Assembly: GCA_964016875.1 (NCBI GenBank)
Contig: OZ024722.1
Location: 17,304,576 to 17,368,575, forward strand
Direction: 5' to 3'
DNA length: 64,000 nt
DNA from: Fallopia convolvulus
Lineage: Eukaryota; Streptophyta; Magnoliopsida; Caryophyllales; Polygonaceae
Part shown: positions 10,156 through 21,190 of the stretch, piece by piece
How the letters are laid out: every line of letters begins with the position of its first letter
Position numbering within the stretch: the first letter of the stretch is position 1
Translations under genes and position numbers: made by a program
Notes under the pieces: model-generated
What the model was told of the DNA's origin: nothing
Databases searched by the model: none
What the model saw: only the letters and a program-made list of their open reading frames with translations

Positions 10156-11524
10156 TGATAGCTAGCATATAGTTAGTGTTTAGAATGCATGTTTACGTTT
10201 CTTTTGCTTTGTTTTTAGGTATTTTCAGTTAGTTTTTGTAAGTTATTAGAGTGTCTAGGAGTTTTGGGTTTTTGCACTTGTTCTATGTTGTTTTACAGGT
10301 CTTAAAGTGAACAAGTGTGAAAGGAATAGAAATCGGGAGAAGAACGCTTGAATTCGGGCCATCCATTGGAGTTGCTGGTTCGACACCTCTATCTTGTGAG
10401 AACTCGTTCGGGAGCTATAGTGGTCTTATGAAGTTGAGTTTGATATCATTGGAAAGCTATTCCAAAGAGCTACAATTCATGTTTTTACTCTAATCCCAAA
10501 TTCCAACTCGAATGGAGACAAAATAGCCCCCGAAGTGTGATCTGAATTCTGAACCAAGGCCCTGGCGGCGCCCGCGGTCTCTGACAGCCACTAAATTCAA
10601 GAGCGCCACGTGTTTTGTTTCTATTGGTCATATTTCTATCAGTATTATTCCTAGATATTATATTTTTGGGATATAGTCTTAGACCTAGTTTGATATATTA
10701 GGTTTTGAGAGTTGCACCTCTCATTCATCATCTATCTATTATTTTTCTTTCAGAGTTTTAGCCTTGTATGGAGAACTAGGCCTTTTGCTTAGTCAGACAA
10801 TTGAAGCATCGTTTTGATTAAAGTTGTGAGATTTCTAATTCCTTATCTATTGCTTGGGTTTAATCTTATCTCTTGCTTGAATGTTTATGATTTATTTCAA
10901 CAGTTTCTAGCCTGATCAACTAGGGTTTGTTGTTATTGGATCTATTGCTAGATCTAGAGTGTTTCTAGTTGAGCATCTTTAGATTGAAGTAGCAACTGCA
11001 TCGTACTAGTATCTGGTTGTGCTAGTCTTATGTAGAAGAGATTTGATTTACATTCTAGGGTAAAAGCTGGTTGTTTTATGCTAGAATTGTATCCAACTAT
11101 ATTCCTATCCTTACTACTGCTATTAAACTGAATCATTGATGGTTTCATGGTTGTTTAATTAGTTAGAACCAATAGTATCTGGTTGTGTTGTTAGTCAGAA
11201 TTGAAAGAGAATTGAAAATCCATTGTATGTGATATTGAGGTGAAATCAATGATCAACTTGTCATTCGATTGTGGATATTTGTTTGCCTAAGCTATCTTCT
11301 TAATTATTGTTTGTCATAATCTTTTTATTATTTTGCTAGTTTTGCATTCTTAGATTTAGTTTAATTCATAAACCACCCTTTTAATTTAATTGTCATAAAA
11401 TTCACATAAAAAGATAAATCAACCTCCCTGTGGATTCGACCCGGACTTCCTAAAGACTACGGTTCTTAGTTAGGTTGGATTCTTTTGCATAGCCGTGATT
11501 TGCACGACCATTTCACCGCTATCA
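10156..11524 (+). mobile_element. 3' LTR of gypsy element B (1,369 bp)
   Basis: The LTR is bounded by perfect terminal inverted words TGATAGC and GCTATCA and preceded by the polypurine tract, so it is a 3' LTR in + orientation. CTCCCTGTGGATTCGACCC near its end is a typical border phrase. Bases 10320-10510 have reverse-complement relatives at 12890-13210 and 41820-42030. The matching 5' LTR is not in the window and the five flanking bases on each side do not match. Confidence 0.7.
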
Positions 11525-11924
11525 AAAGGCCCTGAGCTGGTTGAAGAGCTTACCTCCTAAGTCTATCAGGACTTGGAAAGCTTTGTATGATCAATTTCTT
11601 ACAAAGTTCTTCTCTCCTGCCAAGACAACGGAGTTGAGAAAATGAATTACCTCCTATCACCAACTGCCTAACGAGACCTTTGTAGAGATGTGGGAGAGGT
11701 TCAAGGAGATGCTCAGACAGTGTCCCACTCATGGGCAACCCCTATATGTGCTCCAAGAAATCTTCTTCCAATGGATTAATGCAGAAACAAAGAACCGCAT
11801 CAACACACACTGCTTGCGGATTTATAGAGATGGATCCCACTGTTGCATGAACTGCCGGACAAGTTGTCTAACTACGATGCCATGTATGGGACCCAACAGC
11901 CATCCCAGCCACAAAAGCGTCTCT
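11525..11924 (+). pseudogene. gag, part 2, of the Athila-like element
   Basis: Translation resumes with KALSWLKSLPPKSIRTWKAL and DQFLTKFFSP..KT.ELR, then ETFVEMWERFKEML..CPTHG, all recognisable pieces of the retrotransposon gag domain. An in-frame TGA near 11642 and later frame changes break it. It ends exactly at a solo LTR insertion with target duplication, and the gag continues on the other side at 13459. Confidence 0.65.
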
Positions 11925-13463
11925 TGATGAGGTATTTTCGGTGGTCGTTTATACCTATTAAAGAAACCTAACTTAACCAACTCAGTAGAGCGGCAAGTAA
12001 GGGTCGATCCCACAAGGACTTGTGTATTTATGCTTTTACTTGTGTGCCAAGTAACCAAATAAGGGGGGTTTTAATGATTGAAATTCTAATCTAATATGCA
12101 GAATTGAAAACTAACTAAAAATGCAAATATGATTGAGTTTGACAAATATGAGAAAAGCGTGTTCAACTAGTTACATCCATCATAGATATGCTTATTGATC
12201 ATTGATTCTCTTGATTCTCAATTCCCTTGAATAATCTACCGTGGATTATTATCCAAAACTTTATATTTAGTTGAAAGAGCTAACAGTCTGAACAACCCTA
12301 ATCATCAAATAACCTAGAACAACGCCTAGATTCAATTAAACAACAGTTTTAAGTTCAAAGTATCGATAGAAACAAATACTCAACGCAAACAGCTAATCAA
12401 GTTATCTGTGGTTTATTCCCTCTACAACTGAATAGCCCGAACGGGTCTAAACAATTATAGTTGCTACTTTATCTAATCAACCCCGAACGGGCATTAATGA
12501 GATTAGTTGTAAATTAACCTAGAAATTCTATTAGGTGATCAATCTAACAAAACCCTAGAGAAACTTTGATTCAATTAAAGCACATGGAATAAAACCTATT
12601 CAAGTTGTTGAGAATCAATCAAACCTCACAACATTATGCAATCTATGATTTCAACAACTAGTCAAACACAAGAGATTTAGTAATGCATAATTAAATTAAA
12701 AACAAACTTACAAGAGTTTCAAAGTTGCTCTCTTAGGGAGAAAACCCTAGCCTCCAAAGTTTGATAAAAGTTATGAGAAAATAAACTACTATAAAGTATA
12801 AATATGTCTTCTAAAAATAACCCTCAACAATCTATCTTTAAGAAGTACACTCGGAAGATATAACCTGAAGCCCAAAAACCAATCCCAAAATCTCGGGCCA
12901 TCAACGTCCGCGTAAAACTTCCATATTGGCGGCTTGACATAAAGCGCGGCCGCGCATTTTTGCAATCCCGCGCAATTGCTCTCGGTTCAGCATTCAAGCG
13001 TCATTCAGAGGCTGTTTTGACCTACTTAGAGTTGGAATTTGGACTCGGAGTAAAAACATGAATTGTATCTCTTTGAATTATCTTTGTAGTGATACTAAAT
13101 TCAGCTTCATCCGACCACTGTAGCTCCCAAACCAAGCATTTCAAGATAGAGGTGTCAAAACAAGAACTCCAATGCATAGCCCGGATGTAAGCATTCTTTT
13201 CCAACAACTTCTTGGTCCTTAGCTCTTCTAAACTTCAGTTGTATCACTCTAAGCTTCATCAAACTCCACCACAATCATCTAAGGTCCATCCCGTCCATGC
13301 GTGTTTACCTAAAGATCTGCAAAACCGAACAAAACAAGCGCAACTACCCGAAAACACTAAATCCTAGAAACTAACCTAGAACTAACTAAAACTAAGCTAA
13401 AACCATGCAAAATAAACATAAATATGCATCCTAAACACTACCTAAATGCAAGCTATCATCTCT
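11920..13463 (-). mobile_element. Solo LTR (11925-13458) with 5-bp target duplication
   Basis: The insert starts TGATGAGG and ends GCTATCA and is flanked on both sides by TCTCT (11920-11924 and 13459-13463), the 5-bp duplication expected for an LTR-element integration. It contains no coding domain and no second LTR, so it is a solo LTR of 1,534 bp. It is in the opposite orientation to the LTR at 10156-11524, which it resembles over about 12890-13210. Confidence 0.8.
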
Positions 13464-14188
13464 ACATGCCTAATAAGGACGAAATTGATCCAGATGTCAA
13501 AAATCAATTTCTATAGGATGAGATCAACCATATGAAGAAACAGGTAAGTTTTCTGAAAACCTCTCAACCTTGTCAAGAGTGTGGCTCTTATGCCCATAGT
13601 ATTTCTGCTTGCACTAACATCGAGTAGTTTAGAGCCGTTGAGACATATGCTGAGATGAACTACATGAGAGGTCAATACAGGAACCCGCCTAAAAATTTTG
13701 ACAGGCCAAACAGCTATCCGACTTGGGGAAATCAAAATCAAAGTCAAAATCAAAATTATGCAGCACCCCCTTCGGATAGACGGCCCGCACTGTATCAACC
13801 TCCAGGCTATCAAGAGCCACCATCCTAGGTGCAAGGACTTCAAGAAGGAATCAATGGAGTCCAAGCTAACCTCAACAACCAGATGAAAAGATGGAGAGAG
13901 TTCGATGTTTGGAAAAAAAAAAGTGTCGACTCACAGCTAGGGAACCTAGCTGCTCAGATTTTGAGGCCGCAAGGGCAACTCCCGGGCCGCCCCGAGGAGA
14001 ACCCTAGAGTACAAATAGCGGTCGTACACCTCAGGAGTGGAAAGACACTGCCGGAGCATGCCAAAGCCAAGGAGAATGACCCCGAATCTGAAGAGGACGC
14101 CATGGCCCAGGTCGACAAAGCCAAAGAGGGTCGTTACCGAGCTCCCTTTGGCTCCGAGATTGGTGAAGTCTCTTCTCTTTCCTACTAA
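13464..14188 (+). pseudogene. gag, part 3, with CCHC zinc knuckle
   Basis: Bases 13571-13612 encode CQECGSYAHSISAC, a CX2CX4HX4C knuckle of nucleocapsid type. It is followed by YMRGQYRNPPKNF and a Gln/Asn-rich stretch, then LAAQILRPQGQLPG and VVHLRSGKTLPE, which are standard for the end of Athila-type gag. TAG codons at about 13514 and 13627 and a frame change near 13810 show decay. The last open part (13829-14188) overlaps the protease frame by 150 bases. Confidence 0.7.
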
Positions 14189-15290
14189 GAAGTCTAAGGA
14201 CTCAACTGAAGGCAAGTTTAAGCGTTTCGTTAATATTCTCCAGGGCTTAAATATTTCTATACCATTCGCTGAGGCCCTGAGCGAAATGCCGACTTACACA
14301 AAATTTTTGAAGGACATTCTTAGCAGCAAACGATCAATAACAGAGCTTACAGATGAGGTCCGATCTATTACTCTTCCAGAAAAGCTAGGTGACCCAGGGA
14401 GATTTGCTATCACACTTGGGATTGGCGACCACCGATTCAAAGCTTTATGTGACTTGGGAGCCAGTGCCAGTTTACTTCCCCTATCAATCTGGTCAAAAGC
14501 TAACATGGGACCTCTGGAACCTGTGGATATGAGGTTGTATATGGCAAACGGATTAAGTGTGAAAGCTACAAGAGTCGTTGATGATTATCCCATTCAAGTG
14601 GGGAAATTCTTCATTCCAAACGATTTCATTGTCCTCGACATGCCTAAAGATCCTCTAGTCCACATCATTCTAGGCAGGCCATTCCTTACTACAACAAGCG
14701 CTAGAGTTGACATTCAAAAAGGACTCCTCACCTTTGATATAGGAGAGGAACGGGTAGAGTTCAACCTTAATCAAGATGCCAATGACACAACTGCCGCCGC
14801 ACAGATCGAGATGTCTCAGCCCGAGCTCGACATTGCTGAGTCTGAAGTTTCTCTTCCAATTAGCAAGGATTACAAGAGCAACACCGTTATCGACCCCCCT
14901 TGGGTCGGTACCGAGCCCTTCATACAGCAATACGACGAAGGTGGCGTGTCTTGGCACGATACCGAGAGAAGTTTTGCTTCTGATGGGTCAATAATGACCT
15001 CAACTACCTCGGCGCCGCCACCCTCACTAATAGATCGAGGTGAGTATTCTAACTATGAATTCACTATCATTGATCATGATCCTTCCTTATATCATATTTT
15101 TACACCATATCCTGCTATCTATGCTATAGAGGAGTCGAAACCTCCGTGGTTTACTAACCCTTGTGTAGGAATACCGAGCATATTGTCAGAAGATAAAGGA
15201 CCCAATTTAGTTAGACGAACTAACAATTCCTTCAATTTTAAGTATGGGGTCTCCCAAAACCCCGACAAAGTCGAGAAGGAACCACCTTGA
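14037..15290 (+). CDS. Retropepsin-like protease region of the Athila-like element
   Basis: A 417-codon open frame. Residues about 60-110 (KRFVNILQGLNISIPFAEAL, then MPTYTKFLKDILSSKR) are the conserved lead-in. The aspartic protease follows with the active-site block LCDLGASASLLPLSIW near 14446; this group uses D-L-G instead of the classical D-T/S-G. A flap-like segment and IILGRPFLTT near residue 215 complete the domain. After about residue 260 the sequence is acidic and unrecognised, and the frame stops at 15290. Directly after the stop come the 3' non-coding landmarks, so no reverse transcriptase, RNase H or integrase is present. Autonomous relatives continue into these domains; this copy would depend on them for transposition. 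Confidence 0.8.
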   Translation: MERHCRSMPKPRRMTPNLKRTPWPRSTKPKRVVTELPLAPRLVKSLLFPTKKSKDSTEGKFKRFVNILQGLNISIPFAEALSEMPTYTKFLKDILSSKRSITELTDEVRSITLPEKLGDPGRFAITLGIGDHRFKALCDLGASASLLPLSIWSKANMGPLEPVDMRLYMANGLSVKATRVVDDYPIQVGKFFIPNDFIVLDMPKDPLVHIILGRPFLTTTSARVDIQKGLLTFDIGEERVEFNLNQDANDTTAAAQIEMSQPELDIAESEVSLPISKDYKSNTVIDPPWVGTEPFIQQYDEGGVSWHDTERSFASDGSIMTSTTSAPPPSLIDRGEYSNYEFTIIDHDPSLYHIFTPYPAIYAIEESKPPWFTNPCVGIPSILSEDKGPNLVRRTNNSFNFKYGVSQNPDKVEKEPP

Positions 15291-15499
15291 TTGGCCAAGG
15301 TAAGTTCGTCGGGCTAACGACGTTAAAAATAGCACTTACGGGAGGCAACCCGGTTATTAGTTTTAGTTTAGTTTTCCTTTCTTTTTATTAGTTCTTTTTC
15401 CTAGCTTTCTTTTAAGTTTTTAGTAGTTTAGAAGTTTACAAGATAGAATATTTTTTTTGAGCTAACATGTCATAGGAAGTTAGGCTCGAAAAATGATGA
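15291..15499 (+). mobile_element. 3' non-coding region of the Athila-like element
   Basis: It contains AACGACGTTAAAAATAGC and GGGAGGCAACCCGG (near 15340), the counterparts of 9515-9550. It is much shorter than the corresponding region at 3490-4887 and lacks a clear polypurine tract. Confidence 0.55.
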
Positions 15500-15873
15500 A
15501 AATGAGTTGTCCAGGCTCAGTACCGAGCCGAGAGGGTCGGTGTCGACCTGAGACGGCACGTGAAATCCAGAGCAAATGCGGGCGAGGTAAGTTCTCTAAA
15601 CCAAATGCGGGCGAGGCACTAGGATCGGTACCGAGCCTGCACTTGCATCGTGATATTTGTTCTGCTTTAGTAGAAATCCAGCATCGTTACCAACGCTGAC
15701 AAGGTCGGTACCGAGGTCTGTCGTAGTTGTTTTCTTTTGTTTCGCTTTGTTTTATTATTTTCTTAGGTCGGTAAACAAACAACCTTGCTTCCCGTGGACG
15801 ATCCTGACTTCGCTATACTCAGCGGGGTCTTGACTACAAATTTATTTGTTGTCGAGTAAATTGACTCTCAACA
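15500..15873 (+). mobile_element. Truncated 3' LTR of the Athila-like element
   Basis: From 15608 to about 15855 it matches 6116-6365 closely (GGCACTAGGATCGGTACC onward, including the CCCGTGGACGATCC border phrase) and ends in CAACA. Roughly the first 1.1 kb of the LTR is missing. A 17-base phrase (CCAAATGCGGGCGAGG with relatives) occurs twice at 15570-15620, marking the deletion joint. Confidence 0.65.
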
Positions 15874-15982
15874 TCATACTAGTTATTTTGGTTCAACTTT
15901 TGTTCTTTTAGTTCATATTTTTATAAGCATAAGTTTACAATATTTCATCTTACGATTTTTAGTTCATAAAAGTTGGACTAAT

Positions 15983-16350
15983 GGTTCAAGGCTTTATACG
16001 GTCAGGTTCATAACAAATGTCAATAAGGTTCATAAAATTTAATTCACAAATTTTGTTATTTGTGTCATGTTTTCATAAATGATATTATGTTGGTTCAAGT
16101 CATTATATGGTTAAGTTCATAATAATTGTCATTAAGGTTCGTGAAATTAAATTCATAATACTTGTTATTTTTGACATGTAATCTAGTACATAAATCGTAT
16201 TTTGTGAGTTCATGTCTTTATATGATCAGTTTCATAACAATTATCAATACGGTTCATAAAATTTAATTCACAATAATTGTTCCTTGTGTCATGAATTCTA
16301 GTTAATAAATGGTATGAGTTAATGATTTGGTATGCTAGGTTCATAATTTA
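15983..16350. repeat. Diverged minisatellite, about 113-bp unit
   Basis: Three successive units begin at about 15983, 16092 and 16208. Each contains GGTTCA.G.CTTTATA, then AGGTTCATAACAA.TGTCAAT, GGTTCATAAAATTTAATTCA and a TGTGTCATG..TTC. block. A partial fourth starts near 16330. Similarity by eye is 75-85 %. Confidence 0.7.
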
Positions 16351-17835
16351 TGAACAATTGGTAAAAAAAATTGCTCTAAACACTAAGTTGACCATTTGGG
16401 CATTTTGTCGAACCCATGGTGAGCGGTTAGATGAGCATTGGATATTAGTCTTTGTTTTCAATCAAACACTTTAAATTGTAAAGCAAATCATACACAATCT
16501 CATATGTTTAATTAAAACCAACAAAAATCAGTCCAAAAACACACAAAACATGTAAATCGTAGTACCAAGCTCCCAAATTTGAAAAAACCCCAAATGTGAA
16601 CTTGAAACCATACAAAAGAGATCTATACCAAAATTCATGAAGAGAGAACACAAATTGGGGTCGGGATCAACAAAAAGAATGAATCAAATTAGAAGAAGAA
16701 AGGGGCAACAATTCTAGAGAAGAATTCGATCGAAAAGAGTGAATGAAACTCCACGTTGAATAAGGAAGAATATGCCCCCTTTAATTTTTGTTCTAATTGA
16801 ATGGATAAAATACAAAAATGTCCCTCCGTAGATCCCCTTTGTGTTCTAATTGAATGGATGAAAGATAAATATACCCCTACGTTTATAAATATCAATTGAA
16901 CGCTTGTATAGATCATGACCGTAGATATATTATGATCGAACGGATAACATTTGCTCACATATTTCACTGTAGCAATTAGATGCATCTGATCGTGATTCCT
17001 AATTTAGTAATAAACTAATGAAAAATCACAAGTAAGAGCATGAGTCGATGTTCAGAGTATCACTCGAAATATTTTTTTTTTTCGGCGCACCATAAAAAAA
17101 AACCAAAAACTCAAAAATACCAATCAAAATTTCTTTTTTTTTGTCAACTCTACTTAGAATTAGATTCACAATTTTTTTATACATCAATTGGCTCATATAC
17201 TTAATCAAACAAAAAGCTATAAAATGTAAACAAACTCACCGACCATCGTCATCATATATTAGTCGGCCAATTATAAGATATTCAAAAATTAGAGCTTGGC
17301 TTCTTCCCTAACTACCACAAATCTCAAAGTCAAAAAACAAAAATAGCAGCTAAATCTACAGCAGCAATGGAAGAAAAGGGGAGGATTCAATTCTAATCCA
17401 AACAACACCAATCATGAATTTAAGATGTGGGTCCCACTCGATGAAGACACCTGAGCTAAGCCAGCCAAGCTGTCTAAAACTTTAGTAGCTACCAAATTAT
17501 ATTCTCAATGTTCATTACGTAGTAAGTAGTGATGTATAAGCCATGGGCCCTTTGAGCAAATTAACATTTCATTTTCTTCTCTCTTGATAAACGTGTTCTA
17601 AGTCCTTTTTTTTCCAGATTTCGATCTGCCATGTTAACAAGTGTCAATCTTTAGTTCTAAGGAAACTTTTCTTCATCTGGGTTTTCTACTTGTGGTGTTT
17701 AGTGGTGATTTAAGCTTTGGATACCATCTGGGTGGTTCACTTATTCACTATTTAATTAGCTTTGATCTTTCAGTCTTTCTTTCTCTCAAATTTTTGGGAG
17801 TGTGTTTTTGGTAAATTGGGGAAGATCGAATTGTT
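16351..17835 (+). promoter_or_regulatory. Intergenic region and upstream region of the SnRK2 gene
   Basis: AT-rich with no convincing gene. TTGTTCTAATTGAATGGAT occurs twice (about 16788 and 16842), a short tandem duplication. Bases 17588-17595 read AACGTGTT, containing the ACGTG core of an abscisic-acid response element, which would fit the kinase downstream but is common by chance. A pyrimidine-rich stretch at 17690-17800 probably belongs to the 5' leader. No clear TATA box was fixed. Confidence 0.3.
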
Positions 17836-19919
17836 ATGGGAGAGGCAAATAGATATGAGCCGATGAAGGAATTGGGTTCTGGCAAGTTTGGAGTGGCAAG
17901 GTTGGTCAAAGATAAGAAGACTAATGATCTTTTTGCTGTCAAATACATTGAAAGAGGGAAAAAGGTAGTCTCTGATTAATCTTTTGTTCAATTAAGGTGT
18001 GTTGAAAGACTTGTAGCTGATTTGATAATCATGTTATTTTATATGTCATGCAATTTTACTGATGTTTTGTTGAATGGTTGATCAATGCAAAAAAAAAGGC
18101 TCTCTCTTTGAATGATTCTACTATGTGAACTTGATTTTGTGTGTGTTTAGGATTCATAATAATTATCCTTGGAAATTTCAGATTGATGAGAATGTTCAGA
18201 GGGAGATCATCAACCATAGGTCATTGAAACATCCCAATATAATCAGGTTTAAAGAGGTAAGTGTTATGTTAGAATACAGAAGAAAGTCCAGTATAAACGG
18301 TCGGTGTGGACTAGTCCTCCACTCCAGTGCACTGGTGCCAATTGGTTTTAGAATGAAACTCATTGATCTTATATATTAAATTTAGTCATGTATGTACTAA
18401 TGTGTGCAGGTGTTTGTAACTCGGACGCAATTAGCCATAGTGATGGAGTATGCAGCTGGAGGTGAGCTCTTCAAAAGTATATGCAATGCTGGTCGTTTCA
18501 GTGAAGACGAGGTGTGTGTGTGTGACTATATCTAATACATTGGATTGGATTGATTAGTAGTATTTATTCTATATATTCATAATAATATGTATCTTCATTT
18601 TTATCCATCCCAATTCCCAAAGGCAAGATTTTTCTACCAACAGCTAATATCAGGAGTCAGTTACTGTCATTCCATGGTATGAATTCGAATATATATGATC
18701 CTCACCTAATTCATCTTTAATCACTAGTATTCTTATCTGGATTAATTTTAACTCTTGATCGACTTCTTGCTTGCAGGAAATCTGTCACAGGGATCTGAAA
18801 CTGGAAAACACACTCCTGGATGGAAGTCCTACACCGCGTGTTAAAATATGCGATTTTGGTTATTCTAAGGTACTAGCTAGAGCTAGAATCATTTCCTTGA
18901 ATCAATCCAGAGTACGTTTCTTGTGGTGGTAATGAATGAATGGATTGGTTGTGTGTAATTGTTAGTCTGGCCTACTTCACTCACAACCCAAGTCCACTGT
19001 TGGCACCCCCGGTTACATTGCTCCTGAGGTTCTCTCAAGAAAAGAGTACAACGGCAAGGTACCTTCTTCACCTTCAAAATAAATAAATAAAAAACTGTTT
19101 TTGTAGTTGGAAACCAAACGGGCCCTTAATATGCAATCGTCAATAGCTATGTTTTTGAGTTCCATATTCCATATATATTCTTTGATGCTCTGTGCTCTCA
19201 CAACACTGTCCTCTATGATATGGTTTGTAGATTGCTGATGTTTGGTCATGTGGAGTGACCCTATACGTAATGCTCGTTGGTGCCTATCCCTTCGAGGATC
19301 CTGACGATCCCAAAGATTTGCGTAAAACGATTGCAGTAAGTCACACACACCGAGTAAACGAATTATATATATTTTGTTACAACTCCTCCAACTACCTTTC
19401 CAAAATCACATCGATCTAAGACATCTCTATATGGATTATGGATGCAGAGGATCCTGAATGCTCAATACTCCATACCAGATTATGTTCGCATATCAGCAGA
19501 CTGCAGGCAACTTCTTTCCCGTATATTTGTTGCAAATCCCGCTAAGGTAATTATTATCCATCTCATCTCATCTCATCTCATCTGCTTAAGTCTTTAAACT
19601 CTTAGATTTGTACCTTCCTGAATCCTGATCCATCTTAATTATTCTGCAGAGAATTACAATCCCAGACATCAAACAACACCCTTGGTTCCTGAGAAACTTG
19701 CCCAAGGATCTGATTGAAGGCGAAAAGACCAATTACTCAGGATTGGATCAAGAGAAGCCGCCAATTCAGAGTGTTGAAGATATAATGAAAATCATTCAAC
19801 AAGCAAGGGCTCCCGGTGAAACTTCTAATACTGGACAATTCGTTGTTGGTGGGTCTTTGGATCCTGATGATTTGGAGGCTGAACTCTACTCTGATCTCAG
19901 CAGTGATTTTGTCGCTTAA
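17836..19919 (+). CDS. SnRK2: SNF1-related protein kinase 2 (SnRK2)
   Basis: Nine exons with GT..AG borders, all in phase 0: 17836-17964, 18182-18256, 18410-18511, 18623-18676, 18777-18869, 18966-19058, 19231-19335, 19448-19546, 19650-19919. They give 339 residues, the usual SnRK2 length. Seen in order: glycine loop [15 protein letters not shown]-lysine [10 protein letters not shown], the SnRK2 signature [20 protein letters not shown], catalytic [14 protein letters not shown], activation loop [17 protein letters not shown] (most members have TPAYIAPE), [18 protein letters not shown] and HPWFLRNLP. After the kinase comes the SnRK2 box ([14 protein letters not shown]) and a short acidic tail ending [20 protein letters not shown]. 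Such kinases phosphorylate RxxS/T targets in osmotic-stress and abscisic-acid signalling, in cytosol and nucleus. The tail resembles subclass II (SnRK2.7/2.8-like); subclass is inferred. The same nine-exon layout is usual for the family. Confidence 0.93.
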
Positions 19920-20603
19920 TTACCTCATTATCTATAAAAAAATGTGCATCTTTTCCTTTTCTTTCCTTTTTTCTTCATGAAATCCTTTGGTTGTCATTTT
20001 GTCTAGTTATGAAAGAGTTGTATAGAGGTTTGGATCCGTCAATTGTGGAGTGTAAATCTGTAATCTTGATTTGAAGAGTGTCTTTTTTTTTTAAGTAAAG
20101 GGTAAATATCATACAGTATAATTTTTTTATTATCAATATCTAAGAATATAATATCCGGCCATATATTTGTATATTACAAAAATCTCAATCGATTGAAGAA
20201 AATATTAATTCTACATCAAAAAAGGATTACTTCCAAATATCTTAAAAAAAGAGAAAAAAAAGCCATAATTAATATCTTTCCTTTTATATTAGCTTTTAGA
20301 ATTTTTGTTGTATATTTCGATTTTTTCCATCTATTGTTCTCCAAGCAGGCAAGCGGCGCACCAAAGTATGTAGATTACTTTCCTTTTATATTCCGCACAT
20401 TAATTATAGAAGTTGCCTAATTTTTTCGAATAATTAATTTTTTTTTTCCATTGAAAAAATTATTATATTTGAAATCATAAATTGCAGATAGATAAAATTA
20501 TATGCCTACCCATAGAGTGATCTAAATTCAATCTATTATAGAAATATTATATATATATATTTAACATGTATTCGAGATATAATAATTTCCATATATATAT
20601 ATA
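19920..20603. other. 3' flank of SnRK2 and AT-rich intergenic DNA
   Basis: The first 160 bases are probably 3' UTR. The rest is AT-rich with short runs of A or T and no gene. It ends in an (AT)n tract that borders the hairpin element. Confidence 0.4.
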
Positions 20604-20976
20604 GGAAAAATGACTCAAAATAATCCCAAGTATCAACTTTTAACCAAAAATAATCCCAAGTTGGAAAATCACCACCAGCGATACGAACTATCACAATATT
20701 AACCAAAAACGATCCGAACTCATTTTCTGACGAGTTTTCCGTAGGAATCAATGATGCGGTGATCAGATATATTTTAAACAAGCGTAAAATATTAAGTTGT
20801 TATGTTAAATTTTCGATCGCTACATCATTGATTCCTCCGGAAAACTCGTCGGAAAATGAGTTTGGATCGTTTTTTGTTAATATTGCGATAGTTCGTATCG
20901 CTGGTGGTGATTTTCAAACTTGGGATTATTTTTGGTTGAAAGTTAATACTTGGGATTATTTTGAATCATTTTTCCA
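20604..20976. mobile_element. Hairpin MITE with about 160-bp arms
   Basis: Bases 20604-20764 and 20813-20976 are reverse complements at roughly 90 %, separated by a loop of about 48 bases. Each arm begins GGAAAAATGA.TCAAAATAAT and contains two copies of AAAATAATCCCAAGT. (AT)n tracts lie on both sides, so the target duplication cannot be read. A transcript would fold into a nearly perfect long hairpin. There is no coding capacity. Confidence 0.85.
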
Positions 20977-21190
20977 TATATATATATATATATATATATC
21001 GTTTTTTTTAGCACACCACCATATAATTTATCAAAACAAAGAAAAAAAAAATCTTATTATAGCTAGATAAAACTTTTCTAGCAAGTAATTCTACTACCGT
21101 AAAAGTTAGTTGTGATCTTGTTTCCTACATAAAGACACCAAAACCGATATTTAATTGGCTCACCACAAATTAAAACAAGTATCACACAAC

